A stretch of DNA of 62,645 nucleotides from Bacillota bacterium (GTDB taxonomy: Bacteria > Bacteroidota > Bacteroidia > Bacteroidales > Bacteroidaceae). The stretch lies in assembly GCA_023664625.1 (NCBI GenBank), contig JAMPFD010000015.1, positions 1-62,645 on the forward strand. The letters run 5' to 3'. Under the pieces are notes generated by a model. It saw only the letters and a program-made list of their open reading frames with translations. It did no database searches and had not been told where the DNA came from. Positions within the stretch are counted from its first letter, which is position 1. Each line of letters starts with the position of its first letter. The position numbers and the translations under genes were made by a program. Below, piece by piece: positions 34,120-42,114 of this stretch.

Positions 34120-35349
34120 TTATTTTATCTTGTAGAGATTCATTTGTGCGCAAAAAGATGCCTTGCCGTCATCAGCGTTGTCCTTTATGGACTCGAACAT
34201 TCTTTTTGCCGCTTTCTTGTTTTTTGGAATTCCGCATTTTCCCTGCAGCAAGAGTTCTCCGAAATAATATACGGCCCGTGGATTGCCGGTCTTTGAAAGT
34301 TTCTGCAATTCCTGAGCACCGGCATTTGGGTCATAATTGTCAATCTCGCCCGTACAATGTGCCCACGCCAGCTCTGCCTGTCCGGTTATGTCGCCTTTCT
34401 CTGCGGCTTTCCGGTACCATGACAGCCTTTCCTGATTGTCAGAGCATAAGAAGTCTGCAATCATTATTAAGGCTTTAGTGTTTCCAGATTCAGAAGCCTT
34501 TATATACCATTCTTTTGCTTTGTCTTTGGATATTTGTAATCCTCCGGTGCCTTTCCTGTAATATTCGCCTACAGAGAACATCGCTTCTGCATTCCCTTGC
34601 TCAGCTGCTTTCTTGAAATGGATAAATGCCTGTATCTCATTTTTCCGGACACTTCCGATTCCCTGTTCAAGCATTCTCCCGTACATATTTTGTGAGTTTG
34701 CATCACCGAGGTCTGCTCCTTTCTTGCAGTAGAAAATTGCTTTTTCCTCGTCACGTTCCACCCCCTTGCCGTAGGCGTACCCGTTCATGACAAAGAAACA
34801 TGCGGGACCGTAATCCTGTTCTGCGGCTTTCAAGAAGAGTGAGAATGCTTTTTCTTCATCAGGAACTAATCCGCAACGTCCCGTATAATGATATAGTCCA
34901 AGTTTCATTTGTCCGCCGGGATCGCCATGGTTAGCAGAAAGTTTATACCAATACAAGGCCTGTTCTTCATCAACGGCAATACCATGAAGTCCCTGGGCAT
35001 AGATGTCTCCTAAATAATACATAGCCAGAGAATCTTCTTTTTCAGCGGCCATACGCAGATACTTCAAAGATGCTTTCTGGTCAGTCGTGACGTAGAGTTC
35101 ATAAATGGCGATCTGCGCTTTGGTATTTCCCATGTCTGCCGACTGTCTGAATAATTCCTTTGCCTTTTCACGGTTCATGAAGGCACCGTTTGTACCATTA
35201 TAATAATCTTCTGCTTGCTGCAGAAGTTCCTCGCTTGTAGGTGTCTTCTTTGTTACAGCAGTTTTCCCGATGCTCTTCTTTTGTGCATATGCTGCCGGGA
35301 TGTTTACTGTAAGGCATATTAATATCAGTAATGTAAGGGGATGTCTCAT
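34120..35349 (-). CDS. Secreted Sel1-repeat (TPR-like) protein
   Basis: The 409-aa protein has an N-terminal signal (about 1-22) and about nine Sel1-like repeats of some 36 residues, with the pattern 'A..Wy.kaA..G...A...LG..Y..G' (for example ALYWYKLSANHGDPGGQMKLGLYHYTG). Sel1 repeats form helical superhelices that bind partner proteins. Its end is 4 bp from the start of lipopeptide C, so it is cotranscribed with the CXXX genes. It may bind or display the peptides in the periplasm, by position only. Confidence 0.82.
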   Translation of the reverse strand: MRHPLTLLILICLTVNIPAAYAQKKSIGKTAVTKKTPTSEELLQQAEDYYNGTNGAFMNREKAKELFRQSADMGNTKAQIAIYELYVTTDQKASLKYLRMAAEKEDSLAMYYLGDIYAQGLHGIAVDEEQALYWYKLSANHGDPGGQMKLGLYHYTGRCGLVPDEEKAFSLFLKAAEQDYGPACFFVMNGYAYGKGVERDEEKAIFYCKKGADLGDANSQNMYGRMLEQGIGSVRKNEIQAFIHFKKAAEQGNAEAMFSVGEYYRKGTGGLQISKDKAKEWYIKASESGNTKALIMIADFLCSDNQERLSWYRKAAEKGDITGQAELAWAHCTGEIDNYDPNAGAQELQKLSKTGNPRAVYYFGELLLQGKCGIPKNKKAAKRMFESIKDNADDGKASFCAQMNLYKIK

Positions 35350-35364
35350 GTAAGGATGTATTTA

Positions 35365-36285
35365 TTATCTTTTACTTGCGAATATCTTGACACAGATGCC
35401 GAGCTGTATGTCCCAGACAAACTTGCCGGGGAATTTCTCGTTCTCACTCCTCGACTCAAAGCATTCATTGACATTACCCACACCGAAGCCGGCACCGCCA
35501 AACAGGCCGAACCGCTGTGACTTGCCAAAGAAGTAACGGTAGCCGAGATCAAAATTGAGCGCGCCGCCTTCAATGACGGCTGTCTCGGAATAAGACACTC
35601 CGAAATTAAACTGCTGTTCTTCGTAGCTTCCCAAAACGCCATAATATCCGACTCCGGCATGCCATGACATCTTATCCTTGTTGTCGCCGTTGAAGATCCA
35701 GTCTTTTCCTACACCGCCATACAGCATAAATCCGACATCTCCTCCAAGACAGATATGCAGGCGTGCGAATTCTCCGTACATTCTTGACATTCCCAGGTCA
35801 AGGGCAAGATAAGGGTAACCGGAGACAGGTATTGCATTACGTGTCATTGCTCTCATACCTTCTGCCAGATTGTTCAGGCCTCCGGTGACAACATCGCCCA
35901 TGCCGCTGCTCGGCGGTGCGCTGCCGTATGCCGGTTCATCGTACGAGTAGGTGTCGTCGTTGCCGCCGTAAGTGTTGCCGGACGGATAAAGAGTCTGGAA
36001 CGTATATTCACGCACGGTGGGCTTGCCTGTGCCGGTGTCGACCTTGTCGGCTGTTATGTCAAGAATCTTGTTGCCGTTGCCGTCGGTGGCGGAATGGATT
36101 CGTATGTTGCCGTCTATCCTGTCTCCATTATTGACCATCATGGTTCCGTTGTCTGTGCTGAGCGTCACCGGGGCACATACAGGGGCTTTCATGTAGAAAT
36201 AGTTGATGACTTCTTGTGCCGTAGCTTCCATGCTGAAGAGCAGGGAAAGTATGAGAATGACTTTTGTGACTGTAGTTTTCTTCAT
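35365..36285 (-). CDS. Secreted protein with outer-membrane beta-barrel-like C-terminus
   Basis: The 306-aa protein has a Sec signal (cleavage near ATAQ), a Thr/Asp-rich N-terminal region, a Gly/Ser/Tyr linker and a C-terminal half of alternating aromatic and small residues. YPYLALDLG, VGFMLYGGVG and GYRYFFG fit short transmembrane beta strands. The C-terminal half looks like a small outer-membrane porin-type barrel. It is 15 bp ahead of the Sel1 gene in the CXXX train. Family not recognised. A role in surface placement of the peptides is speculation. Confidence 0.6.
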   Translation of the reverse strand: MKKTTVTKVILILSLLFSMEATAQEVINYFYMKAPVCAPVTLSTDNGTMMVNNGDRIDGNIRIHSATDGNGNKILDITADKVDTGTGKPTVREYTFQTLYPSGNTYGGNDDTYSYDEPAYGSAPPSSGMGDVVTGGLNNLAEGMRAMTRNAIPVSGYPYLALDLGMSRMYGEFARLHICLGGDVGFMLYGGVGKDWIFNGDNKDKMSWHAGVGYYGVLGSYEEQQFNFGVSYSETAVIEGGALNFDLGYRYFFGKSQRFGLFGGAGFGVGNVNECFESRSENEKFPGKFVWDIQLGICVKIFASKR

Positions 36286-36354
36286 AGGACGTAATGGTTT
36301 TGTTTGTTGTTATAGAATTTAGATATTGTTTGATATTATATATATAATAAGGTG

Positions 36355-37965
36355 TTATTTCTTTCTCTTTGCGACATCGGTGATGATGTTTCGGATGATG
36401 TTCACCATCAGTGACATTTCCTCCACGCAGCACCATTCGTGGATGCTGTGCTCGCTCTGCTGGCCGGAGTAGATGCAGGGACCTCCGGGGATTTGTCCGG
36501 GGATGCGTGCGGAGAGCATGGCGGAGGTGGTGCCGCCGCGTTCGTTGCGGGGTGTGAGGGTGATGCCTTCTTTTTTGGCGGCTTCCGTTATCAGCGAGGG
36601 GACAAAGGACGGCATGGAGTAGGCGATGTTCTCATATTGCAGGACAGGGCCTGAGCGTGTCACGTTGACGAACGGGAATGCCTTGCGTGTCTTTTCAAAG
36701 GCGTTGTCGAGACAGCGGCTCAGCGTGTCGCCTTCCTGCTTGTCGAAATAGCGGAGGCGCACCTTTGCCACGTATTCGTCACGGATGATGTTGCCGAGGC
36801 TGTCTTTGGGATGTTCGCACGAGTAGCAGTGGATGTATCCCCGGGTGCCTGTGCTTGCGCCCGGGTGGGCGGAAGGCGGGATGCTGCCGATGAAGTAAGA
36901 GGAAGCGGTGAGGGCGTCGCCGTATCTGTTTTCCAGTCCGTGGCTCGGGTGCGCCATGTTTCCCTTGAAGCGGAAGGTTTCTCCTATGGCGGTGAAGTTT
37001 GCCACGGAGAAGGCGGCAGGGGCGTCGCCGTCGACGTCTATGACGATGTCGGGCTTGTCGCCGAACACCTGCGGGTCGTAACGGCAGGCCGCCTTGCCGA
37101 CATCCTCGTTCTGCGAGAGCATCACCATGACCCGTCCGTGCTTCAGATTCGGGTTCCTCAGGAGTTCCTCGACCATTGTCACGAGTATGGTGCAGCCGGT
37201 TTTGTCGTCAGCTCCGAGCAGTGTGGTGCCGTCGCTTGTGATGATGGTCTTTCCTTTCAGGTCTTTGAGGTGTGCTCCCTGCGGAGTGTCCGGGCTGAGG
37301 ACAGCACCGTTCCCGAGCGGAATGTCACCGCCGCCGTAGTTTCTGTGCACCTGCGGCTTTATTCCTCTGCCGGGAGCCTCAGGCGTGACGTCCATGTGCG
37401 CCATGAACAGCAACGACGGGACGTTTCCGCTGACGTTTGACGGAATGTCCACATAGATGTAATAGTCGTCGGAGAGAGTGATTTTCACGTCCTTTCCGCC
37501 GAATGACAGAAGTTCGTCATGGATATGGCGTGCCAGCGTCTTCTGTCCCTCGGTCATGGGAAAAGATTCCGGGTCAGGGTCGTCGACGGACTGGCTCTCG
37601 ATCCGTGCGTAGGCAAGGAAGCGGTTCAGTATGCTTTCGTTGCGCAGCGGTGCGAGAAAGTTCTTTGGGTGAGTGAGAGGCTTGGGCATGCGGGCGAGAG
37701 ACTTGGGCAGCGTCTTGGTCAATGCGGAGCCGGCGGCGGGCGTGGTGACAGTTGTGCCCACAGGCTTTATCATCACTCCGGAATTCCTGCTCCTGTCGGC
37801 AGCCTCAGCCATCTTTTGAGCTATGATTCCTGCGCGTGACGTCGTTCTGACGGTCTTGACGCCTTTCGAGGCCAGCCTGACTTGTGCGTAGCCGAAGTTC
37901 CCTCCCGGCATGGCTGCCAGGCAGAACAGAAAAAATAAAATGATTCTCGGAACGGTATGTTTCAT
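36355..37965 (-). CDS. Secreted M20 (peptidase T-like) metallopeptidase
   Basis: From the ATG at 37965 the product has 536 residues; the ribosome site AAGAGGAGAATC directly before it, rare in Bacteroidetes, fixes this start over the longer frame at 38016. A signal (MKHTVPRIILFFLFCLAAM...) and a ~115-residue linker precede an M20B domain like peptidase T: MAHMDVTPEAPG, ADDKTGC, MVMLSQNEDVGKAA, and the C-terminal EHSIHEWC His region. Classical peptidase T is cytoplasmic, ~410 aa. The secreted form may trim exported peptides. It is 69 bp upstream of the barrel gene. Confidence 0.8.
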   Translation of the reverse strand: MKHTVPRIILFFLFCLAAMPGGNFGYAQVRLASKGVKTVRTTSRAGIIAQKMAEAADRSRNSGVMIKPVGTTVTTPAAGSALTKTLPKSLARMPKPLTHPKNFLAPLRNESILNRFLAYARIESQSVDDPDPESFPMTEGQKTLARHIHDELLSFGGKDVKITLSDDYYIYVDIPSNVSGNVPSLLFMAHMDVTPEAPGRGIKPQVHRNYGGGDIPLGNGAVLSPDTPQGAHLKDLKGKTIITSDGTTLLGADDKTGCTILVTMVEELLRNPNLKHGRVMVMLSQNEDVGKAACRYDPQVFGDKPDIVIDVDGDAPAAFSVANFTAIGETFRFKGNMAHPSHGLENRYGDALTASSYFIGSIPPSAHPGASTGTRGYIHCYSCEHPKDSLGNIIRDEYVAKVRLRYFDKQEGDTLSRCLDNAFEKTRKAFPFVNVTRSGPVLQYENIAYSMPSFVPSLITEAAKKEGITLTPRNERGGTTSAMLSARIPGQIPGGPCIYSGQQSEHSIHEWCCVEEMSLMVNIIRNIITDVAKRKK

Positions 37966-38034
37966 GATTCTCCTCTTAATGCCTGACGCGACCTCCGAGC
38001 GCCGGCGTAAAAACAAGAAACGGGAGAACTGGCT

Positions 38035-38078
38035 ATAAAAAAGAAGACGTGGAGATCATGCTTGTCACTCGCTCCACG
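38035..38078 (-). terminator. Terminator of the candidate structured RNA
   Basis: On the minus strand CGTGGAG (38078-38072) pairs with CTCCACG (38054-38048), then CTTCTTTTTTAT at 38046-38035. It lies between the candidate RNA and the M20 gene. Confidence 0.7.
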
Positions 38079-38492
38079 CATTGAGGCTCTGGCATCGCCC
38101 ATCCAGTCAGAACGAGCAACGCAGACCCCACGCCGATTGTCTTTATGCAACAATCCCTATACACCCATCGGCCGGCGTACGCACAACCGTCGTACACTGG
38201 TATGGATAATAGGGATGAATTATAAAAACATCCCATGAGCTTCTGCCGTTGCCTTGTTCTCTAACTGAATGTTGAAACTGCCAGATTTCAATGCGTTAAG
38301 AACAAAGCGCTTGCAAACGCTTTCCAAAATATAGCGGCTCTATATTTATCCCACCCAAACCGTCCCGTTCATGATGCTGTGCATCTTCTGCGGCGACTGT
38401 CGGCGTGGGGAGAAGTAAACCTTTACTACATCAGCTTGGCTGTCGGGTGATAACTTTCCGGGGTTATCTCCGGCATTGTTGATGTACAGAGC
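38036..38492 (-). ncRNA. Candidate ~455-nt structured RNA, unknown class
   Basis: The minus-strand segment is bounded by a -7 box (38498-38505) and a rho-independent terminator (38034-38078). Between them several stems form: AGAGCC/GGCTCT closing 38488-38493 with 38336-38341; TGATGTA/TACATCA (38480-38486 with 38427-38433); GTTATC/GATAAC (38463-38468 with 38449-38454); a perfect GATGC/GCATC hairpin at 38373-38385; AAAGCG/CGCTTT at 38304-38323; and a long ATCCCTAT/ATAGGGAT stem (38153-38160 with 38209-38216). Two short minus-strand frames overlap it and look spurious. I do not recognise a known RNA class; tmRNA, RNase P and SRP features are missing. It might be the M20 gene leader. Confidence 0.5.
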
Positions 38493-38497
38493 CAATG

Positions 38498-38505
38498 CAA
38501 ATGTA
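38498..38505 (-). promoter_or_regulatory. -7 box driving the candidate RNA
   Basis: Minus-strand TACATTTG followed by C fits TAnnTTTG. It lies about 6 bp upstream of the first paired element, which would place a start near 38492. No clear -33 element. Confidence 0.55.
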
Positions 38506-38584
38506 CGAAAAAAAATTAACATATTTGTAAGGGAAGGCTTGACGGGATATTGGAATTAAAATATTTTAACCAATTTCCGCAAAA

Positions 38585-38618
38585 AAAGCGGCCGTTTGCC
38601 TGAATGCGGCCGTGCTTT
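38585..38618. terminator. Terminator-like hairpin in the accessory gap
   Basis: AAAGC then GGCCG at 38585-38594 pair with CGGCC at 38607-38611 and GCTTT at 38614-38618, leaving a two-base bulge, with A and T runs outside. It sits between the candidate RNA and the T-tract array, and could shield the RNA from readthrough on either strand. Confidence 0.5.
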
Positions 38619-38639
38619 ATTGTTAGGAAAACATAATTG

Positions 38640-38816
38640 TTTTCACATCCCGTAACACTGTTTTTCACACGGATAAACACTTTTTCTGCACGAAAAACAG
38701 GCGTTTTTGTATGAGAAATACGTGTTTTATACTTGAATTGCCTGCTTTTAGCACGGGGAAATTGTGGTTTTTATACTTTTGAAGGTGCTTTCCGGGTTGA
38801 AAACAGCAGATTTTTT
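38640..38816 (+). repeat. Phased T-tract array, ~21.4-bp period
   Basis: Nine T-runs start at 38640, 38661, 38681, 38704, 38725, 38746, 38768, 38789 and 38811, so the mean spacing is near 21.4 bp, two turns of B-DNA. The bases between are not conserved, apart from AACACT or CACG-like words. This looks like a decayed relative of the 21- and 22-bp arrays, and such phasing predicts curved DNA. It holds no gene. Confidence 0.65.
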
Positions 38817-38904
38817 GCCGTTTTCCTGCTGAATATGAAAAAAAATCAGCGTAAATTTTGCATCAAAGGAGGTATTTCTGCCTGAAATGGGCAGAGGCGT
38901 GTAA

Positions 38905-39390
38905 CATACCTCGGCCGTCTATGTTAAGGCAATGAAATTCTACAAGTTGAGGATAAGCATGACACAGGCGGGAGACCTGCTGCACAATGCCATGGCAGAG
39001 CGTATGGACAACACGGTCAAGAGCAGCCTGCTCTTCAGTAACGGCGGGCTTGACTTCATTGCCGCATGTGGTTCAGTCAACAACGCAACACGCATGTGCA
39101 ATACGGCACGTCCTCATCAAGCTTTGGGCATGAAGACACCGTACGAGATGATGACAGGGTGCTCAAACAACCCGCTTATGGGCTTCCGGATGAAGAAAGA
39201 TGAAGAGAGTGCAGTCATGAATGAAGGCATTCATGGAAAAATCCGCACCTTTGCACCGCCAAGAAACAGAAGATGCGGCGGTTGGCGCCTATTCTCTTAC
39301 CGTACACCGGTGACAACCGTTTCAGGAATGACAGAAAGGGCCGTCAGGCGGTTCGGAGATTCATTTTTCATGTGGTGTCAGCCACTTTAG
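38905..39390 (+). pseudogene. IS3-family transposase fragment (C-terminal rve part)
   Basis: The open frame from 38905 (after a stop at 38902-38904) through ATG 38932 to 39390 matches the end of IS3 OrfB: TSAVYVKAMKFYKLRISMTQAGD..., NAMAERMDNTVK, and later TARPHQALGMKTPYEMMTG. The N-terminal helix-turn-helix and the first catalytic Asp residues are absent. The last ~75 residues do not look like transposase. The remnant is inactive. Confidence 0.75.
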
Positions 39391-39560
39391 GAATATGATT
39401 CCGGAGTGACAGCCTGATTAGGAATGACAAGGAATATGTAAACCGAATCAGGGATAAAGTCACAGACCGGCAACCATGTCAGGAATAAAACAAAAAGAGT
39501 GTAAACAACATTGGTTTTAACAGACAAAACTGTCACCCCAAATCAGTACACCTCATTTCC

Positions 39561-39726
39561 AATGGCTTTTCAGAATTTTCTAATGACTTTTCAGAATTTT
39601 CTAATGACTTTTCAGAATTTTCTAATGGCTTTTTGAAATTTTCTAATGGCTTTTTGAAAAATTCTAATGGCTTTTCAAGAAAAATCCAATGGTGTTTTGA
39701 GAGAAAATCCAACGCAGTTTTGAAAA
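39561..39726 (+). repeat. 21-23-bp tandem array (AATGACTTTT units)
   Basis: Units start at 39561, 39582, 39603, 39624, 39645, 39666, 39688 and 39711. The first five are 21 bp and share AATGGCTTTT or AATGACTTTT followed by a second T-run about 10 bp later (AATTTTCT); the rest drift to 22-23 bp. There is no unique spacer, so it is not a CRISPR array. Both T-runs recur at about one helical turn, which predicts curvature. Positions 39391-39560 show no gene. Confidence 0.85.
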
Positions 39727-39871
39727 CCTATGTTCGTTTCATTGGAATTTGTGGTGTATGCCGTAGAAAATTGCAGATGCCTTATGGAAATCCTGCGAAG
39801 GCTGCCGGCTCACGGTTTCTGACCGTGCCTGCTGTACGGCGCAGGGAAAAGAGGAACCGGCGCACTGTGGG

Positions 39872-39933
39872 AAAAATCCGTGCGATATTCCCGGCATCTG
39901 CCCGTATTGTGCGGAAATATCGCACGGATTTTT
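39872..39933. repeat. Long perfect hairpin (18-bp arms)
   Basis: AAAAATCCGTGCGATATT at 39872-39889 and its exact complement at 39916-39933 enclose a 26-bp loop. The ends carry A and T runs, so it can act as a bidirectional terminator, or it may be a palindromic intergenic repeat. No gene lies within 300 bp on either side. Positions 39934-40160 show nothing recognisable. Confidence 0.7.
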
Positions 39934-40160
39934 GAGAGTAGAAGGCCGGAAATGACGGAAAAGCACGTTAATTTTATATAACCGTAGCGCATTTTCCTTA
40001 ATATGCTGTCAGGATTTCCGTTTGCCCGGGCTGGCGTTTCCATAACGCGGCGAGCCTCGCTCACATGTATGGGATTATGGCTATGCGGGTTGGGGACGGG
40101 AACAGTAATGCCGCCGGCGTGTCATGGGAGTCTGCGGAATTGTGCTGTCAGGAGGGCTGA

Positions 40161-40198
40161 AAAAAAGAACAGGTTCCGTCTCACGACGAAACCTGTCA
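40161..40198 (-). terminator. Terminator of the rnf operon
   Basis: Read on the minus strand, CAGGTTTCGT pairs with ACGGAACCTG (one G-T pair) around CGTGAG, followed by TTCTTTTTTT. It lies 66 bp beyond the rnfA stop and ends the operon. Confidence 0.75.
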
Positions 40199-40263
40199 AC
40201 AACACAAACACAAAATAGACTCTCGGGAGCAAGCCCCTTCAAGTCTATCTTTATATCATTATC

Positions 40264-40866
40264 TTAATTTAGTCCGAAGAGAATCTTAAGACCTCCGTCC
40301 ACGCCGGAGAAGCCCATGAAGGCGAGGGCGAGCAGAGATGCTGTGATGAGGGTGATGGAAACTCCCTTCACTCCCTTGGGAATATTTGCAAACTCCTGCT
40401 GCTCGCGCAGTCCTGCGAAGAGGATGAGTGCGAGGCCGAAGCCCAGTGCGGATGCAATGGCGTAGTCAATGGACATGAGGAGTGAGTAATCTCTCTGGAT
40501 TACGGAGATTGCCACGCCGAGTACTGCACAGTTGGTGGTGATCAGCGGAAGGAACACGCCGAGAGCCTGATAGAGCGGAGGAGAGACCTTCTTGAGCACG
40601 ATGTCCACCATCTGTACGAGGGCGGCGATTACGAGGATGAATGAAAGGGTCTGGAGATATCCGAGTCCAAACGGGTTGAGCACGAACATCTGCAGGCACC
40701 AGGTCACCAGTGTTGCCACGAACATGACGGCGGCAACTGCACCGGACATACCCAGGGCCGTGCTTACCTTCTGGCTGACACCAAGGAACGGGCAGATTCC
40801 GAGAAACTGTGACAGGACGATATTGTTGACGAATATCGCTGCGATAAATACCAATAAATATTCCAT
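40264..40866 (-). CDS. rnfA: Electron transport complex subunit RnfA
   Basis: RnfA is one of the two pseudosymmetric inner-membrane subunits of Rnf, which couples ferredoxin oxidation to NAD+ reduction and Na+ or H+ pumping. The 200-aa product has six helices and the start MEYLLVFIAAIFVNNIVLSQ, with FLGICPFLGVSQKV carrying the membrane-cluster Cys. It is the last gene of the operon, 3 bp after rnfE, and is followed by the terminator. Confidence 0.95.
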   Translation of the reverse strand: MEYLLVFIAAIFVNNIVLSQFLGICPFLGVSQKVSTALGMSGAVAAVMFVATLVTWCLQMFVLNPFGLGYLQTLSFILVIAALVQMVDIVLKKVSPPLYQALGVFLPLITTNCAVLGVAISVIQRDYSLLMSIDYAIASALGFGLALILFAGLREQQEFANIPKGVKGVSITLITASLLALAFMGFSGVDGGLKILFGLN

Positions 40867-40869
40867 AGT

Positions 40870-41454
40870 TTAAGCCTTCTTGAATTTGTTAATGATAGCG
40901 ATGATGTATCCCAGTGTGAGGAATGCTCCCGGAGGCAGGATGAAAATCAGCATCGAGTAGTCGGAAGGAATCAGTTCGCATCCGAATACGGAGCCGTTGC
41001 CGAGGAGCTCACGGCAGATGCCGAGGACTGTGAGGCCGATCGTGAAGCCCAGTCCGATTCCGATTCCGTCGAGAGCCGAGTCAAGGGCGTTGTTCTTGCA
41101 TGCGAAAGATTCCGCGCGGCCGAGGATGATACAGTTCACCACGATGAGCGGGATGAACAGGCCGAGTGACTTGTTTACATCCGGAGCGTATGCTGCAAGG
41201 CAGAACTGTACGATTGTCACGAGTGTCGCGATTACGACAATGTACACTGGGATATGCACCATGTCCGGAGTGAGTTTCTTGATGAGTGAGATGACGATGT
41301 TTGAGCAGATCAGCACAACCATTGTTGCGAGTCCCATCATCATACCGTTCATGGCACTTGTGGTAGTGGCCAAGGTAGGACACATACCGAGCATCAGAAC
41401 AAAGGTAGGATTCTCCTTTACGATGCCGTTAATGATAATTCCAATTTTTGACAT
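40870..41454 (-). CDS. rnfE: Electron transport complex subunit RnfE
   Basis: RnfE is homologous to RnfA and inserts in the membrane in opposite orientation; together they hold a 2Fe-2S cluster inside the membrane. The 194-aa product has the motif LMLGMCPTLATTTSA near residue 20 with the cluster Cys, and about six helices. It lies 3 bp before rnfA and 18 bp after rnfG. It ends FKKA as usual. No oddities seen. Confidence 0.95.
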   Translation of the reverse strand: MSKIGIIINGIVKENPTFVLMLGMCPTLATTTSAMNGMMMGLATMVVLICSNIVISLIKKLTPDMVHIPVYIVVIATLVTIVQFCLAAYAPDVNKSLGLFIPLIVVNCIILGRAESFACKNNALDSALDGIGIGLGFTIGLTVLGICRELLGNGSVFGCELIPSDYSMLIFILPPGAFLTLGYIIAIINKFKKA

Positions 41455-41472
41455 AATATGTTCCTCCTTGAT

Positions 41473-42099
41473 TTATTGTTCTTCTTCTGTTTCGTTGTTT
41501 CCGCACTTTGCATCGCAAGCCTTATCCCCGGCGTTGTTGCCGGTGAATGTGTTGTAGGCCTGCTGTACGGCACGGAGGAATGCGCGTGATGTGATGGTTG
41601 ACGCTGTGATGGCATCGACATCACCGCCGTCCTTCGATACAGTGAGGTTTGCTTCCGCAGGATTGAGGCCGACGATACATCCCGGCTGTCCTTTCTGGAA
41701 CCAGTCCGGAGCTTTTGCGCCAAGGCCCGGAGTCTCTGCATGTTCAAGAACTGTGTAGCCAAGGATAACGCCATTGCCGTCAAAGCCTACGAGAACCTTT
41801 AGATTGCCGCCGAAGCCGTTGGGGTCGGTAGACTGTATGGCTGTTCCCTTGTCTGTAGTATATATGACGAAAGTCTGGTCTTTACCGTCAATGTTGCGTG
41901 TCACCTCTTTCTCGTCCTGTACGTTAACTTCGTCAGCGGCAAGAACTGCCTTTATGCCGTCGGCAAGAGTCTTCTCGGCCTGCTTGTCAATGGCAGGCTT
42001 TGTTGCCTGATTGACGAATGCGAGGAGACCGCCACAGATGACTGCCGCTGCAACGAGGACAATCACCATATTCTGAAGATTTGATTTGAGTTTTTCCAT
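41473..42099 (-). CDS. rnfG: Electron transport complex subunit RnfG (flavoprotein)
   Basis: RnfG carries covalent FMN on the periplasmic side. The 208-aa product has one N-terminal membrane helix, then the FMN-binding domain with flavin attachment motif DAITASTITSRA (about 160-171), whose first motif Thr after AS is the expected flavinylated residue. The C-terminus ends in an acidic, Cys-containing tail (CDAKCGNNETEEEQ). It follows rnfD by 15 bp. A flavin transferase (ApbE) is needed but is not in the window. Confidence 0.95.
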   Translation of the reverse strand: MEKLKSNLQNMVIVLVAAAVICGGLLAFVNQATKPAIDKQAEKTLADGIKAVLAADEVNVQDEKEVTRNIDGKDQTFVIYTTDKGTAIQSTDPNGFGGNLKVLVGFDGNGVILGYTVLEHAETPGLGAKAPDWFQKGQPGCIVGLNPAEANLTVSKDGGDVDAITASTITSRAFLRAVQQAYNTFTGNNAGDKACDAKCGNNETEEEQ

Positions 42100-42114
42100 A
42101 TCTTTGCCTCCTGT

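Noticed and set aside
36811..37440. 209-aa open frame on the + strand
   Set aside because: It is antisense to the M20 peptidase gene and reads as low-complexity Val/Gly/Arg/Ala text, a by-product of the GC-rich codons on the other strand.
38033..38236. 67-aa minus-strand frame inside the candidate RNA
   Set aside because: It contains strong stems and the terminator and has no domain; I treat it as a chance frame in a structured RNA.
38036..38492. tmRNA, RNase P RNA, SRP RNA or 6S RNA
   Set aside because: No tRNA-like end or tag frame, no conserved RNase P core, no GGAAGC-type SRP loop, and a multi-stem rather than single long hairpin layout.
39561..39726. CRISPR array
   Set aside because: Units follow each other without unique spacers, the period is only 21-23 bp, and no cas gene is near. 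The same holds for the 22-bp arrays.
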